A DNA stretch of 64,000 nucleotides, taken from positions 1,240,001-1,304,000 of the forward strand of contig JADJLP010000001.1 in assembly GCA_016710065.1 (NCBI GenBank), given 5' to 3'. The DNA is from Candidatus Ideonella esbjergensis. Lineage in GTDB: Bacteria; Pseudomonadota; Gammaproteobacteria; Burkholderiales; Burkholderiaceae_C. Below the pieces are notes generated by a model. The model saw only the letters and a program-made list of their open reading frames with translations, was not told the origin of the DNA and searched no databases. Of this stretch, positions 1 through 8,847 are shown piece by piece. Position 1 is the stretch's first letter. Each line of letters opens with the position of its first letter. A program made the position numbers and the translations under genes.

Positions 1-2
1 CA

Positions 3-737
3 GTGCTGGGCTTTGAAGGCGCAGGACTCAGCCCTGAAAAAATCAAGGCCTTCGAGATCTCCATCCAGACCGGCGCCATCCTGGCCATCGTGCTGCTGTA
101 CTGGCAGCGTCTGCTGGCGGCGGTGCGCGACGCCCGCCACGCAGGCCAGGGCCGCAGCTTTCTGATCAACGTGCTCATCGGCTTCTTGCCGGCGGTGGTC
201 GTCGGCCTGCTCTTTGGCAAGAAGCTGCAGGCCGCGCTGTTCTCGCCCCTGGTGGTGGCCGGCACCTTCATCCTGGGCGGCTTCATCATCCTCTGGGCCG
301 AGAGCCGCCAAAACGCCACCGTGCGCGTGGCCGAGGTGGACGACCTGAGCCCGCTGGACGCGCTGAAGATCGGCCTGGTTCAATGCCTGGCCTTCGTGCC
401 CGGCACCAGCCGCTCGGGTGCCACCATCATTGGCGGCATGCTGTTTGGCCTGTCGCGCAAGGCGGCCACCGAGTACACCTTCTTTCTGGCCATCCCCACG
501 CTCATCGGCGCCGGTGTCTACAGCCTCTGGAAGGTGCGCCACAGCCTCACCACAGCCGATCTGCCGCTGTTTGGCGTGGGCTTCGTGTTCTCGTTCCTGG
601 CCGCCTGGGCCTGCGTGCGCTGGCTGCTGCGCTACGTGTCCACCCACAACTTCAACGCTTTCGCCTGGTACCGCATTGGCTTCGGCGTGCTGATCCTGGT
701 CACCGCCTACTTAGGCCTGGTGGACTGGAAGGATTGA
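3..737 (+). CDS. uppP: Undecaprenyl-diphosphatase UppP (BacA), 5' end missing
   Basis: This integral membrane enzyme dephosphorylates undecaprenyl pyrophosphate, recycling the lipid carrier for peptidoglycan and other envelope polymers; extra copies give bacitracin resistance. The frame is open from the window edge, and about 244 of the usual 270-280 residues are present, so only the N terminus (which carries the first catalytic motif) lies outside. The conserved PGTSRSGAT motif is visible at about residues 131-139, followed by GGMLFGLSR, and there are repeated hydrophobic membrane spans. It ends in TGA, followed by a palindrome-rich spacer before the convergent trmB. Family assignment is secure; the true start cannot be seen. 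Confidence 0.95.
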   Translation: MLGFEGAGLSPEKIKAFEISIQTGAILAIVLLYWQRLLAAVRDARHAGQGRSFLINVLIGFLPAVVVGLLFGKKLQAALFSPLVVAGTFILGGFIILWAESRQNATVRVAEVDDLSPLDALKIGLVQCLAFVPGTSRSGATIIGGMLFGLSRKAATEYTFFLAIPTLIGAGVYSLWKVRHSLTTADLPLFGVGFVFSFLAAWACVRWLLRYVSTHNFNAFAWYRIGFGVLILVTAYLGLVDWKD

Positions 738-791
738 CGCCGGGCGCCCGTCACCCCTGGCGCCTTCTCGTCATTCCGTGCGCACATCTCC

Positions 792-880
792 CGTCATTCC
801 CGCGAAGGCGGGAATCCACTTTGTCGCGGGGGTTCATGCGCTCGCGAAGGCATCGATTCCCGCCTTCGCGGGAATGACGA
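792..880. repeat. Pair of REP-like palindromes in inverted orientation
   Basis: Two copies of a roughly 27-base palindromic element, one starting CGTCATTCCCGCGAAGGCGG (792-818) and its inverse complement (855-879), flank a 36-base centre. Each copy can fold by itself (CCCGC...GCGGG) and the two can pair with one another. The same element recurs at 1971-2040 and 12577-12649. It lies between convergent genes uppP and trmB, where it could act as a transcription stop or RNA stabiliser. Confidence 0.85.
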
Positions 881-962
881 AGCAGGCGCGGGAATGACGA
901 AGCAGGCGCGGGAATGACGAAGTGGGTGCGGGAATGACGAAGTGGGTGCCGGGACGACGAAG
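871..962. repeat. 20-base tandem repeat, about 4.6 units
   Basis: A 20-base unit of the form ggaatgacgaagcaggcgcg is repeated head to tail. The first two units are alike, the next two share aagtgggtgc, and the last is degenerate (gggacgacga). The unit contains the outer arm (gcgggaatgacg) of the neighbouring REP-like palindrome, so the array probably grew by slippage from the end of that element. No unique spacers separate the units, so it is not a CRISPR array. Confidence 0.85.
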
Positions 963-967
963 AACGC

Positions 968-1690
968 TCAGCGCCGCCTGAACACCAGATCCCACACCCC
1001 ATGCCCGAGCTTGATGCCGCGGGCCTCAAACTTGGTCAGCGGCCGGTACCCGGGCCGTGGCGCATAGCCCTCGGCGGTGTTCACCAGCGCCGGCTCGGCT
1101 GACAAAACCTCCAGCATCTGCTCGGCATAGGGCTGCCAATCGGTGGCGCAATGCAGCACCCCGCCCACCGCCAGCCGCGAGGCCAACAAGTTCACCAACG
1201 TGGGCTGGATCAACCGCCGCTTGTTGTGCTTCTTCTTGTGCCAGGGGTCGGGAAAGAAGATATGCACCGCCGCCAGCGAGGCCGGCGCGATCATCTGCTG
1301 CAGCACCTGCACCGCGTCGTGCTGCACGATGCGGATGTTGCCCAGTTGCTGCTCGCCGATGCGCTTGAGCAGCGCGCCCACGCCGGGCTCGTGCACCTCG
1401 CAGCCAATGAAGTCCGTGTCGGCACGCGCCACCGCAATATCGGCCGTGGCCGCGCCCATGCCAAAGCCAATCTCCAGCACCACCGGCGCGCTGCGGCCAA
1501 ACACCGCCGCCGTGTCCAACGGCTTGTCCTGGTAAGGCAGCACAAAACGCGGCCCCAGTTCGGCCAGCGCGCGCACCTGGCCGGTGCCCATGCGCCCGGC
1601 GCGCAGCACAAAGCTGCGGATGGCGCGGCGGGGGTGCGTGGGGGCGGGCGCGCCGTCTTGGTCGGCGGGCTGGTCTTCGGGCGTGTGCAT
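968..1690 (-). CDS. trmB: tRNA (guanine-N7-)-methyltransferase TrmB
   Basis: Cytoplasmic enzyme that uses S-adenosylmethionine to form 7-methylguanosine at position 46 of tRNA variable loops. The 240-residue product matches the family length. A class I methyltransferase SAM loop is visible as LEIGFGMGAAT (about residues 72-82), and the family signature FPDPWHKKKHNKRR follows at about residues 146-159. The ATG at 1690 gives an N-terminal extension rich in Pro and Asp, common in this family. It runs convergently towards uppP and is separated from it by palindromic repeats. Confidence 0.95.
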   Translation of the reverse strand: MHTPEDQPADQDGAPAPTHPRRAIRSFVLRAGRMGTGQVRALAELGPRFVLPYQDKPLDTAAVFGRSAPVVLEIGFGMGAATADIAVARADTDFIGCEVHEPGVGALLKRIGEQQLGNIRIVQHDAVQVLQQMIAPASLAAVHIFFPDPWHKKKHNKRRLIQPTLVNLLASRLAVGGVLHCATDWQPYAEQMLEVLSAEPALVNTAEGYAPRPGYRPLTKFEARGIKLGHGVWDLVFRRR

Positions 1691-1775
1691 GGGCGGGTGG
1701 GCAGCAGAGGTGGGCGGCGATTGTGCCCCAGCGTCTTCGTCACGCTGGCCTGCGCGGCTAGAATGCGCTGGCTTT

Positions 1776-1849
1776 GCGGGTGTAGTTCAATGGTAGAACT
1801 TCAGCTTCCCAAGCTGACTACGTGGGTTCGATTCCCATCACCCGCTCCA
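1776..1849 (+). tRNA. tRNA-Gly (anticodon CCC)
   Basis: A full cloverleaf can be drawn. The acceptor arm GCGGGTG (1776-1782) pairs with CACCCGC (1839-1845), T is the discriminator and CCA (1847-1849) is encoded. The anticodon stem TCAGC/GCTGA encloses the loop TTCCCAA, giving anticodon CCC. The T arm is GTGGGTTCGATTCCCAT. A rho-independent terminator follows 32 bases later. The accessory segment with two insertion sequences and a restriction-modification gene begins just downstream, but no duplicated tRNA 3' end was found that would mark an island. Confidence 0.97.
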
Positions 1850-1881
1850 GATGGGTGAACCACAACGGTTCACAAAGACTC

Positions 1882-1918
1882 AGGCCCCCAAGTCCACCCA
1901 TGGCTTGGGGGCCTTTTT
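1882..1918 (+). terminator. Rho-independent terminator after tRNA-Gly
   Basis: A perfect 11-base inverted repeat, AGGCCCCCAAG (1882-1892) and CTTGGGGGCCT (1904-1914), encloses an 11-base loop and is followed directly by a T run (1914-1918). It is placed to end transcription of the tRNA. Confidence 0.93.
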
Positions 1919-1927
1919 CTTGCCGCC

Positions 1928-2041
1928 GTCATTCCCGCACCCCTCCCGTCATTCCCGCCCCGCCCCGCCCCGTCATTCCCGCGAAGGCGGGAATCCAGGC
2001 TGTTCGGCCCTCATGGATTTCCGCCTTCGCGGAAATGACGG
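1928..2041. repeat. REP-like palindrome cluster
   Basis: This contains partial copies of the window's intergenic palindrome (cgtcattcccgc near 1928 and 1947), then a full copy at 1971-1998 facing an inverted copy at 2013-2040 in which one CCC/GGG arm has become TTCC/GGAA. The inverted copies can form a long hairpin. The IS1380-type element lies 40 bases further on. Confidence 0.8.
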
Positions 2042-2083
2042 TGCCCAACACAGATGACGATCCGCCAGGCGCCGCAGCGCACA

Positions 2084-3713
2084 CTAGCCTGGATATTTCA
2101 CCTACCCCCGTAGAAGCGAGGACGGCATTGCCCTTTGGATGCCCGTTGATCGAGGTGTCGAATCTTGATGAACGAGCGGGCAATGCCGAAACCAAACTGT
2201 ACCGAAGAAGTGGACGTGGGGATGATCGAGTTCGCCCGCCTGGGCCGACGCGTGGTGGAGGGCCGCTTCGACGGCGGCAGCATGAGCAGCGACGCTGGCG
2301 TGCTGCTGCTCGGCGCCGTTGATCGCAAGCTCGGGCTGATGGACGCAGCCGCACGCTGCATCGCCGACCCGCGCAGCCCGCTGCTGATCAAGCACGGCGT
2401 GCGCAGCATGCTGCGCCAGCGCGTGTACGGTCTGGCGCTGGGCTGGGAGGACGAACGACCACGGCGCGCTGCGCCAGGACGTGGCGATGCAGACGGCCGT
2501 CGGCGTGGACTTGGAGATGGCCAGCGCACCCACGCTGTGCCGGCTGGAGAAGTGGGCCGACCGCGCCACGGCGTGGCGCTTGCGCCAGGTGCTGGTCGAT
2601 CAGTTCATCGCCAGCTTCAAGGTCGCCCCCGAGGAATTGGTGCTGGACTTCGACGCCACCGACAACCCGCTGCACGGCCAGCAGGAGGGCCGCTTCTTCC
2701 ACGGCTACTACGACAGCTACTGCTACTTGCCGCTGTACGTGTTCTGCGGCCAGCAACTGCTGTGCGCCTACCTGCGCCCGAGCCGCATCGACGGCGCCAA
2801 GCACGCGGCGGCCATCCTCAAGCTGCTGGTGCGTCGGCTGCGTCAGGAATGGCCCAATGTTCGAATCATCTTCCGGGGCGACTCGGGCTTTTGCCGCCAG
2901 CGCATCATCAACTGGTGCGAGCGCGCTGGCGTGCACTACATCGTCGGCCTGGCGCGCAACGCCCGGCTGGAAGCCCAGGTCGAGTACGCGCAGCTGGCGA
3001 TGCAGCAGCTCTACGAGCAGACCGGGCACAAACAACGCCTGGTGGGCGAGTTCAGCTACGCCGCACAGAGTTGGCCGCACGAGCGGCGCGTCATCACGCG
3101 GCTGGAGTGGGGCGAGCTCGGCTGCAACCCGCGCTTCATCGTCACCAACCTCGACGGGGGTGCCCAAACGCTGTACGACGCGCTGTACTGCCAGCGTGGC
3201 GAGGCCGAGAACCGCATCAAGGAGGCGCAGGTCGGCTTGTTCGCCACGCGCACGAGTTGCCACGTGATGCGCTCGAACCAGTTGCGCATGCTGCTGGCCG
3301 CGCTGGGCTATGTGCTCATCGAGAGGCTGCGCGCACTGGCCTTGCAGGGCACAGCGCTGGCGTCGGCCCAGGTCGACACCCTGCGCATCAAGCTGCTCAA
3401 GCTTGCTGCGGTGATCACCCGCAACACCCGGCGCATCCGCCTGTACCTGGCCTCGCACTGGCCCAGCGCGGACATCTTCGCCCACGCCATGCGCCAACTG
3501 CGCTCACCCTGAACTTCATCCAGCGCCTGGCCCGCGCGACGACACAAAAATGGTCCGCAACCCAAGCCGGGGTGGGGGCATTGCCAGCCAATCAGCCCCA
3601 CTGCACCTCGCGCGCCATCCAATGCCTTCGCGTGGCACTTATTGAGCGCTCCTGCGGCTCGCGAATGACCCTTCAGCTCAACCAGTGGTCGTTGCGTGAA
3701 ATATGCGGGCTAG
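2084..3713 (+). mobile_element. IS1380-family insertion sequence (about 1.63 kb)
   Basis: The ends are imperfect inverted repeats: CTAGCCTGGATATTTCAC (2084-2101) and, at the right, GTGAAATATGCGGGCTAG (3696-3713), which match at 15 of 18 positions after reverse complementing. The length and the single transposase gene fit the IS1380 family. No exact target duplication is seen (flanks CACA and CTCA). About 180 bases downstream of the transposase are non-coding element sequence. The transposase is frameshifted, so this copy is probably immobile without help in trans. Confidence 0.88.
2168..3512 (+). pseudogene. IS1380-family transposase, frameshifted
   Basis: This would be a DDE transposase of about 448 residues that cuts and pastes the surrounding element. 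The first part reads from ATG 2168 (MNERAMPKPN...) to GLALGWED in frame 2; the remainder reads in frame 3 from DHGALRQDVAMQTAVG onward. At about 2451-2453 the DNA reads gacgaacgaccac where the expected coding text would be gacctgaacgaccac, so a two-base loss explains the shift. The downstream part retains the family's catalytic features: LDFDATDNPLHG (first Asp), FRGDSGFC (second Asp) and EAENRIKE (Glu). Programmed frameshifting is unlikely because no slippery heptamer is present and the family normally has one reading frame. Confidence 0.9.
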
Positions 3714-3777
3714 CTCAACCCGGCGCCCTGGCACCGGCGCTTTCGCGCCCGTGCCCACCGCATAACATGCGCCCACC

Positions 3778-5772
3778 ATGAGCGCAGAACAAGACAAGAC
3801 CAGCACCTTCATCGCCCGCTGGCAGGGGGTGACCGCTTCCGAACTCTCCACCGCACAAAGCTTTGTCATCGAGCTGTGCGAGCTGCTCGAGGTACCCCGC
3901 CCGCACGCCACGCCCGAGCAGGCCTACATGTTCGAGCGGCCCGTCACCTTTCGCCATGGCGACGGCAGCAGCAGCGCCGGCCGCATTGATTGCTACCGCC
4001 AGGGTGCCTTCATCCTGGAAAGCAAGAAGCTCAAGCCTGGCCTGCAAGCCGCCGCCAGCAGCGCCACCCCGCAACGCTTTGACGACGCCCTGCTGCGCGC
4101 CCGCGCCCAGGCCGAGGGCTATGCCCGCGCACTGCCCGCCAGCGAAGGCCGGCCACCCTTTCTGGTGGTGGTGGACGTGGGCCACGTCATCGAGCTCTAC
4201 GCTGAGTTCACCCGCTCGGGCGCCACCTACACGCCGTTCCCCGATCCGCGCTCGCACCGCATCCGCCTGGCCGATCTGGCCCAGCCTGCCGTGCGCCAGC
4301 GCCTGCGCACCCTGTGGCTCGACCCATTGGCGCTCGACCCGGCGCGCACCAGCGCCCGCGTCACCCGCGAGGTGGCCGCCGAGCTGGCCGAGCTGGCCAA
4401 ATCGCTGGAAGACAACGGCCACCCGGCCGAGCAGGTGGCCGGCTTTCTCACCCGCTGCCTGTTCAGCATGTTTGCCGAAGACGTGGGCCTGCTGCCACCC
4501 GGCGGCGACTGCACCGGCAGCTTCCTGCACCTGCTGCAAACCTACCGGGCCGACCCGCCCACGCTGGCCAACATGCTGCGCGTGCTGTGGAGCGGCATGG
4601 ACGTGGGCGGCTTCAACGCCGCCATTGCGCGCGACGTGCTGCGCTTCAACGGCAAGCTCTTCAAAGGTCACAACGCCAGCGGCTACGTGCTGCCGCTCAG
4701 CACCCCGCAGATCGATGGGCTGATGCGCGCCGCCCAGGCCAACTGGCAAGAGGTGGAGCCCGCCATCTTTGGCACCCTGCTCGAGCGCGCGCTCGACCCC
4801 GCCGAGCGCCACGCCCTGGGCGCCCACTACACGCCGCGCGCCTATGTAGAGCGGCTGGTGCTGCCCACCGTGGTGGAGCCGCTGCGTGCCGACTGGGCCA
4901 ATGCCCAGGCCGCCGCGCTGCTGCTGGTGCACGAGGCCGAAGCCCTCACGGCCAAGAAAGACGCCAGGAAGCGCGACGCCAAGATGGCCGAAGCGCGCGC
5001 CGAAATCCGCCGCTTTCACCACCAGCTCTGCAGCACCCGCGTGCTCGACCCGGCCTGCGGCAGCGGCAACTTCCTGTATGTGACGCTGGAGCATTTGAAG
5101 CGCCTGGAAGGCGAGGTGCTGAACCAGCTCGAAGCCCTGGGCGAAACGCAAGACAAGCTCAGCCTGGACGGCGAAACCGTGACGCTGCAACAGCTGCGCG
5201 GCATCGAGCTCAACGAGCGCGCCTCCGCGCTGGCCGAGCTGGTGCTGTGGATAGGCTGGCTGCAATGGCACATCCGCACCAAGGGCCCCGGCAGCGTGGC
5301 CGAGCCCGTGGTGCACGACTACCGCAACATCGAATGCCGCGATGCCGTGCTGGCCTATGACCGCTGCGAGCTGGCGGTAGATGCGCAGGGCCAGGTCATC
5401 ACCCGCTGGGATGGCAAGACCTTCAAGACCCACCCGGTGACCGGCGAGCCCGTGCCCGACGAAGCGGCCCAAGTGCCGCAATGGGCCTACGTGAACCCGC
5501 GCCAGGCCGAGTGGCCGGAGGTGGAGTTCATCGTGGGAAATCCGCCGTTCATTGGCGCCGGCGCCATGCGAGCAGCACTGGGTGACGGCTATGCGCAAAC
5601 GTTGCGCGCTGCCTGGCCCGAGGTGCCCGAGAGTGCCGACTTCGTCATGTACTGGTGGCACCACGCTGCGGCCACCGTGCGGTCCGGCAAAGCGCGGCGC
5701 TTTGGCTTCATCACCACCAACAGCCTGCGCCAAACCTTCAACCGCCGTGTGATTGAGGCGCACCTAGTGTAG
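3778..5772 (+). pseudogene. MmeI-like restriction-modification enzyme, 5' part of an IS-split gene
   Basis: This encodes the N-terminal 663 residues of a large single-chain DNA 6-methyladenine methyltransferase of the type IIL (MmeI-like) class. A PD-(D/E)XK nuclease signature is visible as D71, E81 and K83 in GRIDC...LESKK. The SAM-binding motif I is LDPACGSGNFL at about residues 423-433, and the catalytic NPPF (motif IV) is at residues 588-591. The frame is interrupted after codon CTA (5764-5766), and TAG inside the IS630-type element ends the fragment. Removing the element plus one TA joins it to the 3' part as an open frame of 1187 residues. Such enzymes both methylate and cut unmodified DNA. 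The truncated product keeps the nuclease and part of the methylase but lacks target recognition, so activity is doubtful. Confidence 0.85.
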
Positions 5773-6930
5773 TGTTCTACTATTAATGCAACTTATTTGG
5801 ACGCAGTTGCTCCAATGCTCTACTACCGACAGAGTTGGAGCCAGAGCGTGCGAATTGCCCCTGCGATCGAGTTGAGTCAGGAAGAGGAAGCCGAGTTGGT
5901 CAGGCTTGCCCAATCCAAGTTGAGCAGTGTTCGATTGGTCGAGCGGGTCCGCATCGTCTTGCTGGCTGCACAGGGCTTGCAGAATCTGCAGATCGCCCAG
6001 GAGTTGGGCATTGACCGGATCACGGCGGGGCGCTGGCGGCAACGCTACATCGAGTCGGGTCTGACGGGCATCGAACGCGACTTGCCGCGCGGCGGGCCGC
6101 CGGTAAGGGTGGACGTGGCGAAGTTGGTGGAGTTGACCACCCAGACCCAGCCCGAGGCGGCCACGCACTGGAGCACACGCAAGATGGCTGCGGTGCTGGA
6201 GGTCAGCCCCAGCACGGTGATGCGCCACTGGCAGGCCAATGGTCTGAAGCCGCACATCGTGCGAGGCTTCAAGGTCTCGCGCGACCCGAAGTTTGTCGAG
6301 AAGCTCGAAGACATCGTGGGCCTGTACATGTCGCCACCCGAGCACGCCTTGGTGCTGTGCTGTGACGAGAAGAGCCAGGTTCAGGCGCTGGACCGCACAC
6401 AGCCGGGCTTGCCGCTGAAGAAGGGGCGTGCCCAAACGATGACGCACGACTACAAGCGCCATGGCACGACCACACTGTTCGCGGCACTCAACGTGCTGGA
6501 CGGCCAGGTGATCGGCCAGTGCCAGCAACGCCATACCCATGCCGAGTGGCTCAAGTTCCTGCGCAAGATCGACCGCGAGACACCCAAGGACAAGACGCTG
6601 CACCTGATTGCCGACAACTACGCCACGCACAAGCATCCGGCGGTGCAGGCGTGGCTGGCCAAGCATCCGCGGTTCAACATGCACTTCACGCCGACATCGG
6701 CCTCGTGGCTGAACATGGTGGAGCGCTTCTTCCGTGACATCACCACCGAGCGGCTTCGCCGAGGCGTGTTCACCAGCGTGGCCGAGTTGGAGGCCGCGAT
6801 CAACGAGTACGTTGCCCATCACAACACCAAGCCCAAGCCGTTCATCTGGACCAAGAGCGCTCGCGACATCCTGCAGAAGGTCATTCGCGCCAACTCGCGG
6901 TTAAGTAGCAAACAGAACGAAACACTGCAC
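5767..6930 (+). mobile_element. IS630-family insertion sequence (1164 bp) inserted at TA
   Basis: The element is flanked by TA on both sides (5765-5766 and 6931-6932), the target duplication expected of IS630/Tc1-mariner elements. Its ends begin GTGTAGTGTT at the left and, reading inward from the right, GTGCAGTGTT, so the terminal repeats match at 9 of 10 positions. It carries one transposase gene. The insertion lies inside the methyltransferase gene with both flanks otherwise intact, suggesting a recent event. Confidence 0.93.
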
Positions 6931-6933
6931 TAG
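5815..6933 (+). CDS. IS630-family transposase
   Basis: DDE transposase that moves the surrounding element. The N terminus holds helix-turn-helix DNA-binding segments (around LSQEEEAELVRLAQ and NLQIAQELGIDRITAGRWRQR), with a second winged-helix-like part near STRKMAAVLEVSPSTVMRHW. The catalytic triad is visible as CCDEKS (Asp), LIADNYATHK (Asp) and NMVERFFRDI (Glu). ATG 5815 was chosen; TTG at 5797 would add six residues. The stop codon TAG (6931-6933) consists of the duplicated target TA plus the first G of the host gene, so the element itself does not encode a complete stop. The frame is intact, so this copy may be active. Confidence 0.93.
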   Translation: MLYYRQSWSQSVRIAPAIELSQEEEAELVRLAQSKLSSVRLVERVRIVLLAAQGLQNLQIAQELGIDRITAGRWRQRYIESGLTGIERDLPRGGPPVRVDVAKLVELTTQTQPEAATHWSTRKMAAVLEVSPSTVMRHWQANGLKPHIVRGFKVSRDPKFVEKLEDIVGLYMSPPEHALVLCCDEKSQVQALDRTQPGLPLKKGRAQTMTHDYKRHGTTTLFAALNVLDGQVIGQCQQRHTHAEWLKFLRKIDRETPKDKTLHLIADNYATHKHPAVQAWLAKHPRFNMHFTPTSASWLNMVERFFRDITTERLRRGVFTSVAELEAAINEYVAHHNTKPKPFIWTKSARDILQKVIRANSRLSSKQNETLH

Positions 6934-8507
6934 TCGCCAAGAACCCGATCAGGTTGGCCTTTGCCGTGCCCGACCACCCTTGGGTGGACAGCGCACAAGG
7001 CGCGGCAGTGCGCATCGCGATGAGCGTGGGCACGATGGAGACGGTCGATGGGCGCTTACTGACAGTGGGCGAAGAGCGCGCTACAGGCACCGAGGAAATG
7101 GCTGTGCGGCTGGAGGAGCGCTCTGGAGTCATGCACGCAGACCTGCGTATTGGCGCCAACGTTGCTGCGGCAACACCGCTACTCTCCAATTCCATCGTGG
7201 GAAATCGTGGTGTCCAGATGCTGGCCCCAGGATTTGTCGTGAACTCCGACGACATGGCGAGTTTGGATGCGCGTGTGCTCGCAAAGTCGTTTCGCAACGG
7301 CAAGGATCTGACGGATCGGCCGCGTGGTGTGCTTGCGCTCGATACCTATGGTCTCACTGAAGACCAGTTGCGGCGCGAGTACCCGGCCACATATCAGTGG
7401 CTTCTGATTCGTGCAAAACCTGCGCGCGACCACAACCCGCGAGACAGCTATCGCTTGGGATGGTGGTTGTTCGGTGAGAACCAACCCGCGATGCGTGCTG
7501 CTCTCAGAGGCTTGCCGAGATACATCGCTACACCCATCACGGCGCGGCACCGGAATTTCCAGTTCATGGCACCCGACACTTTGGCCGATCAAGCACTCCT
7601 CACCATCGCGAGTGACGATGCCTCGGTGTTGGGCGTGTTGTCCAGCCGACTTCACACCGAATGGGCGTTGGCCGCCGGTGGGCGTCTCGGCGTCGGCAAC
7701 GACCCGCGCTACAACAAGACCCGCTGCTTCGAGACCTTCCCCTTCCCCCACGACGACACCGGCCTCACGCCCGAACTCACCGCGCGCATCCGCACGCTGG
7801 CCGAGCAACTGGACGCGCACCGCAAGGCGCGCCAGGCCGCGCACGAGGCCGTCACCCTCACCGGCCTGTACAACGTGCTGGACAAGCTGCGCCGCAACGA
7901 GCCGCTCACGCCCAAGGACAAGCTGCTGCACGAGCAAGGCCTGGTGAGCGTGCTGCGCACGCTGCACGACGAACTGGACGCCGCCGTGCTGGCCGCCTAC
8001 GGCTGGAACGATTTGGGGTCCGTGCCCTGGGCCGACGAGGCCGCCCGCAGCGCCTGGACCGAGACGCTGCTGGAGCGCCTGGTGGCACTGAACGCGCGGC
8101 GTGCGGCTGAAGAGGCGCAGGGCCACATCCGCTGGCTGCGCCCCGAGTTTCAAGACCCGGCGCGGCGTGCTGCTGCAGCAGCAGCGCCCGCCCTGGCAGG
8201 CGCCACCCAATCGGCGCTCGATCTGCCTGCCACCGAGCGGGCAGACGAGGCCGACGAGGCCGGGCCCAGCGCGCCTGTGGCCACCGGCGTCAGCGCGCCG
8301 CGCCAACCCTGGCCCGCCGAGTTGCCCGCACAGATGCGCGCGGTGGCCGAGGCGCTCAGCGCCGCACCCGCTGCGCTGGACGAAGCCGCGCTGGCCGAGC
8401 GCTTCAGCGGCCGTGGCCCGTGGAAGAAGCGCCTGCCGCAAATCCTGCAGACCCTGCAAGCCCTGGGCCGCGCGCGCTGCGACGAGGCGCAGCGCTGGCG
8501 GGCTTGA
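6933..8507 (+). pseudogene. MmeI-like restriction-modification enzyme, 3' part of an IS-split gene
   Basis: This is the C-terminal continuation of the gene beginning at 3778. Reading from GTC 6933 gives V-A-K-N-P-I-R-L-A-F-A-V-P, which follows codon 663 of the first part exactly once the IS630-type element and one TA copy are removed. It contains the rest of the methyltransferase, the target recognition region (around RHRNFQFMAPDTL and GVGNDPRYNKTRCFETFPFP) and a C-terminal helical region with an Ala/Pro-rich linker near residues 1060-1120 of the rejoined protein. No start codon with a good ribosome site lies near the junction, although an internal GTG at 6954 could start a 517-residue orphan domain. 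Confidence 0.85.
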
Positions 8508-8553
8508 GGGGTGGCGTGTTGACAAAAGGCACACGCGACGCCACCATCCTGGC

Positions 8554-8847
8554 ATGAAGCCATTTCGGTGGAACTCGGAGAAGAATGACGCCTTGGCCAG
8601 CGGCCGGGGCATGCGTTTCGAGAGCATCGTGGTGGCGATTGAGGCGGGCGGCTTGCTTGATGTGCTGAGCCATCCCAATCCTGTCAAGTACCCGCGCCAA
8701 AAGGTGTTGGTGGTGGCGGCGGAACAGTATGTGTTTCTGGTGCCGTTCGTCGAGGAGGAAGACTATTACTTCCTCAAGACCATCATCCCCAGTCGCAAGG
8801 CGGCCCGAGACTATCTGCGCAAAGGTGAAGACGATGCCGAAGATTGA
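8554..8847 (+). CDS. BrnT-like toxin of a type II toxin-antitoxin pair
   Basis: A 97-residue protein beginning MKPFRWNSEKNDAL, which resembles BrnT/RelE-fold mRNA-cleaving toxins (these start F-x-W-D/N-x-x-K and continue with a short beta sheet). The later part has ARDYLRKGEDDAED at the C terminus. It overlaps the next gene by 14 bases, as usual for BrnT-BrnA modules in which the toxin comes first. A TTGACA box lies at 8519-8524, 29 bases before the start; a weak -10 (CACCAT, 8542-8547) at 17-base spacing would put transcription almost at the ATG. The family call is by sequence pattern only; a DUF4258-type protein is an alternative. Confidence 0.7.
   Translation: MKPFRWNSEKNDALASGRGMRFESIVVAIEAGGLLDVLSHPNPVKYPRQKVLVVAAEQYVFLVPFVEEEDYYFLKTIIPSRKAARDYLRKGEDDAED

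Noticed and set aside
871..962. Possible CRISPR array
   Set aside because: Units are contiguous 20-base repeats without spacers and derive from the neighbouring REP-like palindrome; no cas genes nearby.
1824..1849. Duplicate of the tRNA-Gly 3' end as an island attachment site
   Set aside because: I looked downstream to about 10 kb for a copy of the T arm and acceptor end and found none; no integrase gene is present.
2448..2486. Programmed frameshift in the IS1380 transposase
   Set aside because: No slippery heptamer or stimulatory structure is evident and the family normally has one frame; a two-base loss explains it better.
2080..3717. Target duplication of the IS1380 element
   Set aside because: The four bases on each side (CACA and CTCA) do not match, so no duplication could be supported.
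3715..5763. Open frame of 682 codons opposite the MmeI-like gene
   Set aside because: Mirror of a real gene with motifs on the plus strand; composition is typical of antisense reading of GC-rich DNA.
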